From NCBI RefSeq assembly GCF_014356525.2, contig NC_052510.1:51737119-51801118 (forward strand): a stretch of 64,000 nt of DNA, written 5' to 3'. The notes below the pieces were generated by a model. That model was not told the DNA's origin and made no database searches. It was given only the letters and a program-made list of their open reading frames with translations. The stretch comes from Nilaparvata lugens. Taxonomy: Eukaryota; Arthropoda; Insecta; Hemiptera; Delphacidae. How positions within the stretch are numbered: the first letter of the stretch is position 1; every line of letters begins with the position of its first letter. Shown piece by piece: positions 1-10,854 of this stretch. Both the position numbers and the translations under genes were made by a program.

Positions 1-938
1 GAGGTCCAGGCTGGAGTACCTCAAGGCTCAATTCTGGGTCCCTTACTGTTTCTGTTGTATGTGAACCAATTACCAAAAGAGTTAAAAGATCACAGAGCTC
101 TGTTGTTTGCTGATGACACATCGCTTATCTTTAACAATTATTTATTAGATAGTCTTGAAATAAATGCTTTTACTGGAGTACAGTCAATTGTCCAATTCTT
201 GAAGCAAAGGCAATTAACAATAAATAGTAAGAAATGTCAATTCCTACAATTCAAAAGTAAATATAATTCAGTAGAGGATAGAGAAATAAATGTGTTTGTA
301 GAGGAAAATGAATTAGACCAAGAAGAGAAAGTAGCATTCTTGGGAATTTTATTGGACAGGAAATTAACATGGCATCCTTACATTGAGAGGATATGTAATA
401 AGATATCATCTGGGGTATTTGTCCTGCGGCAGCTTGCTAGGCTGAATGATAAAAAACTACTGTTAACTGCTTACCATGGACTTATACTATCTCATATTAG
501 GTATGCTATTTTAGTATGGGGTAATTCATCTCAACAAAATATGGACAGGGTATTTAAGATTCAAAAGAAGGCACTCAGATGTATAGAGAAGTGAATAGGT
601 TAGACTCTTGTAGGCCTTTATTTAAAAAGCTTGGTCTATTAACTGTGCCATCTTTGTATGTATATGAAGTTGTAATGCATGTGAAAACGAGTGGTGTGAT
701 CCAGAATTCAGATGTTCATGAGTATAATACGCGAAACAGAGCAGATTATCATATAATGGGTCACAATAGTAGGTTATTTGAACAAAAACCAGATTATATT
801 GGTAGGAAATTTTATAACAAGCTACCTCAAATCTTGAAAAGTAATGATGATTTGAAGATTTTCAAAAAACAAATTAAAAAATATTTAGTTGATAGAGCTT
901 TTTATAGTGTACAAGAATTCCTTTCAAACCTAAACTAG
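1..938 (+). pseudogene. LINE reverse transcriptase C-terminal part (jockey/CR1-like), frameshifted
   Basis: The frame is open from base 1. It starts in RT motif B ([18 protein letters not shown]) and continues through motif C (LLFADDTSLI, about bases 100-125) and the thumb region (GILLDRKLTWHPYI). It stops at 592-594. The rest of the C-terminal domain continues from about 579 in another frame, with the usual features of these LINEs: a CRPLFKKLGLLTVPSLY block, a YNTRNR motif and a final YNKLP-type segment. A single frame break near 580-594 therefore inactivates this copy. In the intact family this protein copies the element's RNA at a nicked chromosomal target. Confidence 0.85.
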
Positions 939-1016
939 GTTGAACTACTTAGTGTTAGAATTATTATGTAATAACATGACTTGTCTTATACTCCATGACT
1001 GGAGTCTTTAGGACGT

Positions 1017-1059
<43 letters not shown>
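1..1059 (+). mobile_element. LINE 3' end with poly(A) tail, cut by window edge
   Basis: The window opens inside a non-LTR retrotransposon. The coding part ends at 938, an 84-bp 3' UTR follows, and a pure run of 37 A closes the element at 1023-1059. The sequence after the A-run is unrelated, so the 3' boundary is clear. The 5' part lies outside the window. The long uninterrupted A-run suggests a fairly recent insertion, although the ORF already carries a frame break. Confidence 0.85.
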
Positions 1060-1060
<1 letters not shown>

Positions 1061-1349
1061 AGCACTTGAAGAAGGCTGTAAGTGCCCGGCGTAGAAACAT
1101 TACCATACCCATTTTTACTTGATCCACTTTTCTCGTTATTCACTTGGAATATTATTTGATTCATTTATAATGAATTTGAAACATTTAAAAACACAAAAAT
1201 ATTCTTCCAAAATATTGAAATTTAATGTTCTTGAAATTAATAATGTTCTAAAAATTTGCTAGTCTTTTATTACTTGTCACAATACACTTATACACAATAC
1301 ACTACTTGCCCCACTTTTGCTATTGTCATGTCAAAGAACTTGAGTTTAA

Positions 1350-4116
1350 CCTTTTTGCTGCACAATTGTTTTTTGCACATAGCCTCTTGCTGCGCAAATC
1401 GACTACAGTCAATTCAACTTTTTTCCTTTGAGCGCGTAAATCGACTTCAGTCCACATCAACAGAAAAACTTCTCCTTTGGTTGGTTGAATCGACAGAAGT
1501 CCCAAGTGGATAAACGCGATGTTTTCATGGCTCTGATTTGTGCTACCACCTAGTGGAATGCCTTTGAACCGACCTTAACAGACAGACTAGTCCCCAGTCC
1601 AGTGACCTAGTCAAACTGTTGAGCTAGTGAGTCGCGAGTATTTCATATTTTGAACATTATATTTCGGTTTATATCAGTTGTAAATGGTGCTAAGATATTA
1701 TGTTAGTTCAAGTTTTTTAAAGTGAGTGTGATTAGTTTTATGATGAATAAGTAATAATTTAGTGTACAGTTTTTAGTTTTGCAGTGTATCATCAATGAAC
1801 AGTAAACAATAAACATAACCTAGAAAAATGAGTAGGTCTACCAGTAGGTCTATATCAGACGATGACATTCTCGAATATTTCAATCACAACAACTATCAAT
1901 CTGGTTCAGAACTTGAAATAAGTTCATCAGATGAAGACACTTACGAAATTACACAGCCATCCACAAGTGCTAGGTCTAGGCCCCCTGTTAGGCCCACTAT
2001 TACCTGGACATAAGTAAATGTTAAAGAGAAGGAAGAAATACAATTACAAAACAATTTCAACTTTCGTGAAGACAGAAAAATTCTTTTTGAAAATTGTTCT
2101 GAAGTAGAAACATTTAAAAAATTTTTTCCAGAGCAGAACAGCTCTTTGAACATGTAGCACATCAAACCAATGAGTATGCACTACAATGTGTTGATGTAAC
2201 TTACGATATCCCTAAAAGGTCCCGATTACATAAATTGGAAGAGGTGTCAGGAAATCATATCAAAGCATTTGTAGCTGCTCAGATAGGCATGGGTCTGGTG
2301 CATAAGCCAGAAGAAGAAGGATATTTCCAAGACAGTTTCTGGCTTACAAAGACTCCAGGCTTCCAAAATATTTTCTCCAGAGATCAATACCAGCTTATCA
2401 AAAGCTTCCTACACTTCAATGATAACAGAAACCAGGTAAAAAAGGGACAGCCAGGCTATGATCCATTGTTCAAAATAAGACCATTGATTGAAATAGTTTC
2501 AGATACTTATTCAGAAAATTACTCACCAGGGGGGTTCTTATCAGTTGATGAGTCCATGATTAAGTTCAAGAGAAGACTGTCCTTTAAACAGTACCTTCCA
2601 GTGTCTTTAAACAGTGAATAGTGGGAGAGTTGTGTTTATGGACAATTTTTATAGCAGTGTGGGGCTTTTCAGTGACCTTGAAGGGTTAGGTGCATGTGGG
2701 ACAGTGAGGGCAAACCGAAAAGATCTTCCAGGCCCTATGAAAAATTTGAAGAAAAAGAAAGGTGACTTACCTTCGATTTGGCATAGCAATAAAAAAATCA
2801 TTGCTTGTACATGGCAGGACACTGGAAAGGTAAATATGCTGTCAATGGTAGGGGAGACAAGCACAAGGGAGGTGGAACTAAGAACAAAGGGAGGACAAAG
2901 GACTGTTAACAAGCCCAGCATACAAGTGCTATACAACAAGTATATGGGGGGAGTAGATTTGTTCAACAAGTTTTGTTCTACCTATAGATACAGCCATAAA
3001 TCTATGAAGTGGTATCACACTATTTGGCACTTCATAATTGAAGCTGCACTGGTGAATGGCTGTATTTCCTACAATCTACAACCAAATGTGAAACGACTCA
3101 CCCATAAACAGTACAGGGAAAATGTCATCAAGGGACTTTTAGTAGATTGGGAGGGACCAAACATTCCTGTACGTCGTGGAAGGAAATCAGGTGATACACT
3201 GCCAGAGGCAAGACTCTCAGGAAAAATTCATTTATTGAACAGTTCGAGGACAAATCTCACAAGCCGAACTGTGCAGTCTGTAGTGTATTGCCTTCAGCAT
3301 GCACAAAGAAGGAGAAAGGCTCTTGTAAAAGGAAACAGACAACTTACTATTGCAAAAGTTGTCCAGATCAGCCTCCACTGTGTGTGATACCTTGCTTTGA
3401 GGTATACCACTCAACAAAGGGGTATAAGAGAGTGTGTGAATGTTAGATGTGGGCGATAAGAACAAGAACAAAAAAATAATCATAGATTTAGATAGCCTAA
3501 GATAGATTTGCTGATAGATTGATACATATGCCAAGTATAACTAGATTAGGAAAAAGTGTTGACATTTCTTCACCATGTATAGGGTAGATAATAGGTTCAA
3601 GTTTAAAGTTGTATAGATCAATTTATTATATAAACTGAATCAGTGAGTGAAAAATTAGTGAGAATAACCAACCTGTTCATCATTACCAACTCATGACATC
3701 CACCATAATATCAATATTGGTGAGTGAAATAAGATTTTTATGTATTATTTTATACATGGGATACATCATTTCTGTATGGAATATATTATTTGTGCATGCA
3801 ATATATTTGGAAAAGTCATTTTTCAACATTAGAAAAAATTAAAACACAAAAAACAAGAAATTACTTTTTAAAATTTTTTTAGTTTTTGACACAAATACTG
3901 AGAAATTGGGCTGATTGCAAGCTAAAATTATGAAAAAATGTTCAAAACATATAGGAAACCCCTTATCTAAGGTGAATTGAAGCATAGATAGTAGAAAAAA
4001 AAAGATTGGAAATTCACCTCTGATAATGCAATATTTGGAGATTTACATTGGAAGTAATGACACAGTGAGAGGTTATTCATACAGGTCGACTATAGTCGAT
4101 TTACGTGGTGAAAAGG
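1350..4116 (+). mobile_element. piggyBac-like transposon with both ends and TTAA target duplication
   Basis: TTAA is present at 1346-1349 and again at 4117-4120. Immediately inside are inverted ends: CCTTTTTGCTGCAC on the left and, read inward from the right, CCTTTTCACCACGT. Subterminal copies of a roughly 17-base motif (AAATCGACTACAGTC and variants) lie at about 1396-1412, 1437-1453 and, inverted, 4086-4105. This is standard piggyBac architecture. The element is 2767 bp; its transposase is decayed. About 700 bp of AT-rich sequence follows the transposase up to the right end. Confidence 0.85.
1828..3387 (+). pseudogene. piggyBac-like transposase (DDE_Tnp_1_7), broken
   Basis: The N-terminal acidic segment starts at the ATG at 1828 (MSRSTSRSISDDDILEYF) and stops at 2013. 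The catalytic core follows in two further open segments, 2235-2621 and 2614-3387. The family Asp residues are visible in SVDESMIKFKRR, VFMDNFYSS and YMGGVDLFNKF. Between about 2600 and 2620 the normal stretch between the first and second Asp is missing: the text passes from the QYLP motif almost directly to the segment before the second Asp, so an internal deletion of roughly a hundred codons or less is likely. The C-terminal cysteine-rich domain is degraded after about 3250. Not functional. Confidence 0.85.
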
Positions 4117-4395
4117 TTAATTTATTATATTTACAGTATTTATATTTAGAATAATTTTTAAAGTCTTGAATCTTATTTTCGATTAAGTTTTCAATCTTGA
4201 TTAAGTTTCTTCAATTCTGTAACCGAACTTAATTTGTCTTGATTAAGTTTTCTAACGTTTTGTTATTTATTTAAAGAAATTTGAATATAGCTACTGATTG
4301 TGAATATAACAACTGACAAATTATTGAATATGATTATTTAAGAAATAATATTAAGTTTGTAGAAAATTATTTAATTTTTATTCTTAGATTTTATT

Positions 4396-6021
4396 TTAAG
4401 CCACTTCCATTTCTTCAACCTCATCTTGGTTGTTGAGTACGAGTAGATCTCTGTAGAATTTTCGGTGTTCCTCTTCACTCAGGAATGGCAACATTTGTAG
4501 GAGATCCCTCTTCTTTTCATTTGTTACTTTACAAATGAAATTTACTCTTTGTAATTCATTCTTGGATGGAAGAGAGGACAATGTTTTGTTAGTTTTCAAA
4601 ATATTTGTTTTGCTCCAAGATGGATGTCCATCAATGGATGAGAACGACGAAGCACTTTTAATTACGTGAGGTCTTTTATGGGATATTCTGATATGTGACA
4701 GTTTACTTATACCCAATGTTTGGGTTTTGATAAACTCCGAAGACAAGCCAGAGAAATCTATGAAGTCATCTTCTTCCATAGAAATAACTTGGAATGGATT
4801 GTTCACTCTTGCTGATAGGACAACACTTTCAAGATCTTTGGGAACCATTGCCTTACATTGTTGCCGTCGTTTTTCTATTACCCCGAAATCATGATCACAG
4901 CTCATGTAACTGTGGCCGCTAACTAAGTATTTTATATCAATGCTCTTGAATTTTTTTTTGTGCACAAGATATATTAAGCACATGAGGAGAATTTTATTTT
5001 TATTTTGGGCTGCTGAATTATCACACCACACCACAATTCTATTTTTTGTTATCAAACCCGATGTAGCCACTTTATAGAAACATGAAGCTATCTCGTTTGC
5101 CCCCCTATACCCTATCCCCTCATGCCACATACACATGAATCCTTTGCTATTGTCCCCCATATGTATGCCCAGGTTGTAAGTAGAGAGCTGCCTCGAATAG
5201 AACATAGTGCTGTGAGTGAGGGTTGGCACAAACATGACTTGTTGCAAATCCATACAAAGGGTAGTGAAAGAGCATCCAGGAAGTTGACACTGGGCAAGGT
5301 CATCTGACATCTTTGATTGAGCCATTTCTGCCTTACGATGATGTAACTCCAAATTGTTTTTAGCTTCTGCTTTTTCCACATTATTTTCAGCCGTTTCTAC
5401 AAATGCTTTTAATTTGTCACATTTATTGCAGGAATCTATTACTGGGCGAAGAAATTTTAGCTTTGGAAAATAGGTTTTGAAAATCTTGGAATAGTAGCGG
5501 TAGTTAATTTTACTGTTAGGATACTTTTCTTGGAATGCTCTGAATAGTCTGTTCACGTTTAAATCAGGTGAAAGGAATTCACAAGTTGATTTTTGTCGAG
5601 AATAGTGACTCTCATGCCTTGGAAAACTATTAATGTGAGCTTTGACTAGGTTACTGTCATCCTCGGAAAATTTAAACTTATGCTCATTCGATTTCGGATT
5701 TTTTCCCCTCAAATCAGTGTACACTAGATAACCTTGTTTCAACTTTGCTTGCATAACTTGTAATCTTTTGGGTTGAATAGCAAAAATGTCTTTGAAAGTT
5801 TTCGAACATACCTGTATATTTTCACCTTTACCATTTGGAACAAGATAAGTAATAGTAGCTTGGCGTCTGCTTTTCTCAGGCTCATCATAGGTTCCATTAC
5901 GCCGACGTTTAACTTGTTGTAAGACCATTTTGTTCATTAGAAAGTCCCCTGCTGTTCTGGCTTGATTTTGTACAATTTCGTGAATAAAACGTTTTTGTAC
6001 TCCTCTGAAAGTTCTTTGCAT
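4396..6021 (-). CDS. DUF7869-like protein, transposase-type RNase H fold (inferred), intact ORF
   Basis: A 541-codon frame with an ATG start and no interruption. I recognise the family pattern of the multi-copy arthropod proteins often labelled DUF7869: an N-terminal segment with INSFPRHESHYSR (residues about 130-142), a CNKCDKL zinc-type pair near 205, then a core with acidic residues in MDLQQV (about 255), VVWCDNSAAQNKN (about 330) and SGHSYMSCDHDFGVIEKRR (about 365). The order Asp, Asp-Asn-x-x-x-Gln-Asn, His-x-x-x-Asp resembles a DDE/RNase H core, so a mobile-element origin is plausible, but I infer this from motifs only. Three broken relatives occur in this window (46.7-48.1, 57.7-58.5 kb, and an associated N-terminal exon at 8.3-9.05 kb). 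The C-terminus is acidic (NNQDEVEEMEVA). No terminal repeats were found. Confidence 0.6.
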   Translation of the reverse strand: MQRTFRGVQKRFIHEIVQNQARTAGDFLMNKMVLQQVKRRRNGTYDEPEKSRRQATITYLVPNGKGENIQVCSKTFKDIFAIQPKRLQVMQAKLKQGYLVYTDLRGKNPKSNEHKFKFSEDDSNLVKAHINSFPRHESHYSRQKSTCEFLSPDLNVNRLFRAFQEKYPNSKINYRYYSKIFKTYFPKLKFLRPVIDSCNKCDKLKAFVETAENNVEKAEAKNNLELHHRKAEMAQSKMSDDLAQCQLPGCSFTTLCMDLQQVMFVPTLTHSTMFYSRQLSTYNLGIHMGDNSKGFMCMWHEGIGYRGANEIASCFYKVATSGLITKNRIVVWCDNSAAQNKNKILLMCLIYLVHKKKFKSIDIKYLVSGHSYMSCDHDFGVIEKRRQQCKAMVPKDLESVVLSARVNNPFQVISMEEDDFIDFSGLSSEFIKTQTLGISKLSHIRISHKRPHVIKSASSFSSIDGHPSWSKTNILKTNKTLSSLPSKNELQRVNFICKVTNEKKRDLLQMLPFLSEEEHRKFYRDLLVLNNQDEVEEMEVA

Positions 6022-6094
6022 TTGTATTTACATTTGCATGCTGCGCGCTGAGGGATGGGTATCTCATTCCGACCAGCCATTATTACTAAGTGAT

Positions 6095-6400
6095 TAATAA
6101 ATTGGAAGAATATTTCATGTATGAAACAACACTATAAAAGACACACTATTAAGAACAACACTATGGGGACAACATTATTAAGAACACTTAATTGCAATCA
6201 GAATAGAGAAAAAACACTTGACCACTTATATGAGAATATGAAAACTATCGCCTAACAAATGGAAGGATATTTGAAGAACAATGGAAGAATATTATATATT
6301 TCAGGTATGAGACAACACTATAAAAGACACACTATTAAGAACATCACTATTTAGAACAACACTATTGAGAACACTTAATCGCAATTAAAATACTAAACCA
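6095..6400. repeat. Imperfect direct duplication, about 188 bp apart
   Basis: The block containing ACAACACTATAAAAGACACA and the following AAGAACA runs occurs near 6125-6200 and again near 6311-6385, each preceded by an AATGGAAGAATAT-like stretch. It lies just upstream of the 541-aa ORF, so it may be 5' flanking or terminal sequence of that element. No promoter motif beyond AT-richness is identifiable. Confidence 0.6.
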
Positions 6401-6586
6401 GCAATTTTAGGTACATTCAGCTTTTTCCAGGACATTGGCAATGGCTCAAACAGTCTTTTCAACTAAATAAACGTTTTTTGAAATTTTTGGACTTTCAGCC
6501 TTTTCCATTTACATGCTAAAAATTATTTAAATCTGAAATACTCCATCTATTATAAAGTTCTGAATTAATTAATATTATCACAATTT

Positions 6587-7485
6587 TTAATAATGACTTA
6601 AATACATATTTTTAATCCAAAATTGGAATATATTCAATATATTCAGTATAATTGATTCATTGATACTGACTTCTCTGGTTCCTGAGTACAGCAGCTTGAA
6701 TTTTTCATTCAGTGCATCTATTATAAATCTTAATTTATAGAGTTTGTCCTTTTGAACTGGGTTTACTCCATCATTATCATTCATGTGTAGGTATGATAGT
6801 ATCTCTTGAAATCTATCACGTGCCATAGCCTCTCCAACTGTTTTGACATGCAGGTCTTCAGATACTGTCCAATAATTTTTTATTCATATAATTTTTCATT
6901 GGGCAACTTGTGATAACCCATCAAAAAATTCATGCCTATAAATGCTATAGAAGTTCATTGTCCTTTAGATTCAAAATCTTTGTCTTTTGTGTTGCATATA
7001 GGTTAGATTGAAACGTTATATTTTCTATTATATTATCATCATGAAAGACAAGAAATACATCTGTGGCAGTTTTACAATTAGCAAAAATATGCTCGTTGAC
7101 CGCTCCATAATTATTATAAGGAGGGACATTTTCATCACAATCCTTCTTCCTCCACTTACGGTCTGGTTCGATGATTTTTTTCTTCTTAGAAGCAGCTGGC
7201 GTTGTAGGATTTTGGGTTGAAGAGCTTTGATTAGGTTCATCTATAACTGTTCCATCAATCACGGGTACATTTATCACTCCATCATCATCAAGTTCCTTCT
7301 CAGGGTTAGAAATATTCTGTTCTAGTTCTTGAATGAAAACACGATCAAAATTATTCTGTTCTCTATCTAAAGGGTAGATATCCAGTTCTTCATTATCACT
7401 ATCACTTACATCAACATCAGAACATGTAAAATCATCAGGAATATTTTCTAAATAACACTATTTCACGATCTGATAACTTATCCAT
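6587..7485 (-). pseudogene. piggyBac-like transposase N-terminal remnant
   Basis: Read leftward from an ATG at about 7481 (MDKLSDREIV), the frame stops quickly, then an acidic, Ser/Asn-rich N-terminal region continues to about 6945 with a basic PDRKWRKKD motif. The core start follows at 6587-6826, with MARDRFQEILSYLHMNDND and a SINESII segment in place of the usual SIDESM that carries the first catalytic residue. Everything after that residue is absent. It resembles the piggyBac remnant at 43.7-45.6 kb (shared PVRKWKK-type motif and SNLYA block), so both probably come from one family. Confidence 0.75.
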
Positions 7486-8254
7486 TCTTGTTTACTATTT
7501 GGTACAAGAAAACGAACATAACCTATGCTTGGAATGATGAAAACAATATGCCCCACCAGGGAACTGACGGTACTTCTGAGTACCAAGTATATTTTTGTTT
7601 TTTTTTTTTTTTTTATAAAAAACAGCTGGAATGTCTCTGATTTCCATATTTTTAAATCAATCTTGAGGATATTTTACATCCATAAATAAAGAGCAATTGA
7701 TAGTAAATAATAATGATTAATTATTACATTATTCAGAAAATTGAGTTACCAACCAATCCAATTTCAGTGTGCATGGATCTGTATAATGATGTGATCTGGC
7801 GGATAAACTTGGAACTGAGAAGTGTGGAGCATTGGAATAGCATCTGAATAGCATACTAGAAAGTACCGACAGGACTTTGTAGCCTTTAATATACTGGTTT
7901 ATAATATGTGACACAGTGCAGGAAAGGGGACCTAAAGTCGGTCAAGACATATTCTGAGTTTTATGCACAGCTTTATAGAGGATGAAATTCTGAACATTTT
8001 GATGCATAATATGTTATTATTGCGATCAAAATAACATACATTACTAACCGCTGAACATGAAACTTCAAAAATGTATGTTTTGAGAAATTAACGTTTGAAG
8101 TTTTTGAATTTTTGATCAGTCAGCTAAAATAGTACTGAACAGACTTAAGAGATTGTTTTGCTTCTAAAAAATGCAGAATTTTATTCTGAACATGAAATAA
8201 GTACACAAATTTCTTAAATATGCTTGATTTATTTTTTGAAAAATAATATTTTTC
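7486..8254. other. Non-coding stretch with a short palindrome and a T-run
   Basis: At about 7560-7577 there is GGTACTTCTGAGTACC, a palindromic piece shared with 46033-46048 upstream of another piggyBac remnant; it is probably a subterminal repeat of that piggyBac family. A run of about 20 T lies near 7594-7613. I see no gene in the rest. Confidence 0.45.
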
Positions 8255-9049
8255 TTAAACAAGGCACTTTTGGCTTTTTTTCGCTCCTGTAGTGCTAGGA
8301 GTTGACTTCTCTCTTTGCCTTCTCTCGTCTTCTTCTCCTTCTTCAGCTGCTCCAGCTGTGCGTTTTCTCCTGGAATGTCCAGCTGGTTGAGGGCAAATTA
8401 TATCCTCAGTCCCTTCCCTACAAAACCCCCTGATTTTTTCAAATAAATAAACTTTTCTTTCATTGCAAGGAAGCAATTTAGCTGGACTATTTCTTTGAGT
8501 TGAAACTCGACCAGGAAGTAGAAGAGCATTCTGCCCTGCATAATTATTTATGAATAGAATTACATTTTTAGCAACAGGCAAGGAAGTTACAGCTTTTGGA
8601 CTGCGTTTTGTGTTGCCATGTTGCTTGATGACAAGTCCATCATTTTTTACCACACTTGCAATGCGTTTGAAGCGTTTGATAGAAATTCTGTGACAAAAAA
8701 GAAATAATTTTTCACATACTTGATTCCCAGACATCATAAAATGCATGCGACTTCTCATAAGTTCTGACTCTTTCTTTTTAGAGGAAACAGTAGTACTCCC
8801 ACTGGCCCTACAAATTCGAATGCAAGCAGCAACCACTAAATCTAATTTGTTATTATTGTTCTCATAATAGTCAAGCTCCAAAGATTCTCTTCTCATTTTG
8901 AGTAGACTTTCTGAGTTAAACAATTTTGAACAGCAATCGTTAGCATTCTTCTTACAACCACAACCAGCTTTCAGAAATTCAACAACAGTTTTTGCATCAT
9001 CTTCAGTATCATTGTCCTCCACAGCTTCATTGTCCTCATCCCTGGGATT
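8255..9049 (-). CDS. Exon of a DUF7869-type gene (N-terminal cysteine-rich half)
   Basis: The open frame extends upstream of any ATG to 9049, where it is preceded on the minus strand by TTGGTTTCAG, a good splice acceptor, so this looks like an internal or terminal exon. The protein has FLKAGCGCKKNANDCCSKLF (Cys-rich), a DLVVAACIRI helix, VCEKLFLFCHRISIKRFKRI, a HGNTKRSP motif and KNVILFINNYAGQNALLLPG. In my recollection this set typifies the N-terminal part of animal proteins carrying a DUF7869 domain. The last about 60 residues are low complexity and basic/acidic (SRRKRTAGAAEEGEEDE), which may be readthrough into intron or a truncated end. No intact core follows downstream, so the gene is probably partial. 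Confidence 0.5.
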   Translation of the reverse strand, partial: NPRDEDNEAVEDNDTEDDAKTVVEFLKAGCGCKKNANDCCSKLFNSESLLKMRRESLELDYYENNNNKLDLVVAACIRICRASGSTTVSSKKKESELMRSRMHFMMSGNQVCEKLFLFCHRISIKRFKRIASVVKNDGLVIKQHGNTKRSPKAVTSLPVAKNVILFINNYAGQNALLLPGRVSTQRNSPAKLLPCNERKVYLFEKIRGFCREGTEDIICPQPAGHSRRKRTAGAAEEGEEDERRQREKSTPSTTGAKKSQKCLV

Positions 9050-9359
9050 CTGAAACCAACAATAAAAATTGTAGAAGTATAAATATTTTTATGTAAGCTT
9101 GTTATTCATTTCTTTCTTGTATTAGTTGTAAAGAATAAAAATCTCAGTACCCTTTTTGAATTTTTTGTAACATGGTAATGTTGTGGTAAAAGTGAAATAA
9201 TAAATAAGAATAATTGAAGAAAGGTACTAAGAGTTTTATTCTTGACAATGTTTTCTATTCTTTGGGAATGGTAGAGATTTCAGTTTCAGTTCAATCTCCT
9301 GTTCATCAACATTGCAAATGATGCAAATTTTCTCCATAAAGTTACCTGAACTGAAATAT

Positions 9360-9720
9360 CTATGTGGTTGCTGAATAGGAAGAAGCACAATTTATTATTA
9401 TTATTGAGAATGAACTCGCCACTTCCAATAGCATAGGTCCTCCATCTTCTTCATCAACAATATCCTCTGTTAGCAATCCATCATCCACTTCCACTACTAC
9501 ATTTTCACCCAAAACAAGATTATCAGGTACCTGAAAATAATAAATTATTATCAATATCTCATGTGTTAGCAATCCTCCATTCAAAACAAATTCATTGGGT
9601 AGCCTAGCCTGCCTGAAAAAAAAATAAAATTATTTCCAATCTCCTCTGTGAGCAATCCTTCATCAAGCTCAATTCTCTAGAATTTTGAATAATCTCATTA
9701 AAAGGAGAAAGATTTCCTTG
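9360..9720 (-). other. Candidate short acidic exons with repeated splice acceptors
   Basis: On the minus strand, pyrimidine-rich acceptors ending in TTTTCAG occur near 9533-9545 and near 9612-9635. Each is followed by a short open segment, and each is preceded by a near-identical GGATTGCTAACA/GGATTGCTCACA motif. The first segment is acidic (VVVEVDDGLLTEDIVDEEDG). The repeated motif plus acceptor suggests an internally duplicated exon-intron unit lying upstream of the 8.3-9.05 kb exon. Weak evidence; no transcript data. Confidence 0.3.
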
Positions 9721-10854
9721 AAGTACAAAGTTTGAATAAGGAAACTCACTCATCAAGTTCAGTTGAATTCATCTATCAAAACCTAACCTGATAACGTACA
9801 TTTCAACAATGAAAAAAGAAATAAACAAATTGTTGAAAAAAGTTATAATAAGGTATTAGCCTACATGAGATAACAATCATAATTATTTGATATACTCACA
9901 TTGTCAATAAATTGGACACCTTCATTAGATTATTTTCATTATTAGATATTCTTCATTAGATTGGCTCACTTTCTGTTTCTGAATCTGAACAATTATCAAC
10001 TGTCAAGTTTTTATATTTAAGATATAAATTCAAGATTTGAATTAACTCATTTGTTACAACATTAACAATCTCTAGTGAACTAAAAGCTTGAACATTCAGC
10101 AGCAAAATAGTGCATTTAAAGCTCTACGATTGGTCAATAGCTGTAGACCAATAAACGTTGAGCTCAGCTGTCATTGGCCGAGACTAGACATGCTCAAGTA
10201 TTTTAGTCTTCCTAGTCAACTGTATAAGCGTCTGAAATAAAATAGAAAAGGGTAATAGTGGTTCTTTATAACTAATATTTCAAGGAGTTGAAATACTTGA
10301 GTGAAAAAATAATGATAATTCATTATTAAATGTTTTAAAATGGGATTTCTCATTTATCTTTTGGAACTGGAACTCCAAGGAATTCGATCACATGAATGAA
10401 GCTGAATATCAGCTTATATTTAAAATTATAAATTAAAATTGAAATTATTTGATTGAAATTATTCAATTTAATTAGAATTGAATTATAAATTATAAATTTT
10501 AGATATAAAGCTAGATATTATTTTCTATTAGAGTATGGAGAATGATATCTTGCTTAGAGAATTAAATATTTTTTCTGTGAAATTGTCGTTTTACATGAAT
10601 GAATTTGATAAGTGCTATAGAAAATAGGAACTTTTATCTGTGATACTTCAATTATTCATATTTATGAGGATGTTTTTCCATCACTCTGAAACAGAAATCG
10701 GAACATCTCATAAACATTTTGACTCGATCTCATGTAGCCTAAATAATAAGTGGTATAACGATTTATAAAAAATTAAATTCTAGGAGATAATTCTTCTTAA
10801 AACCATTGTTGAATAATTTTCCAATTTTGTTGAATAAAGGCTAGGTAGGCCTAC
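9721..10854. other. AT-rich non-coding sequence
   Basis: No open frame with recognisable content and no clear repeat boundary. It may contain the lost end of the neighbouring piggyBac remnant, but no TTAA-flanked end was found by eye. Confidence 0.5.
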
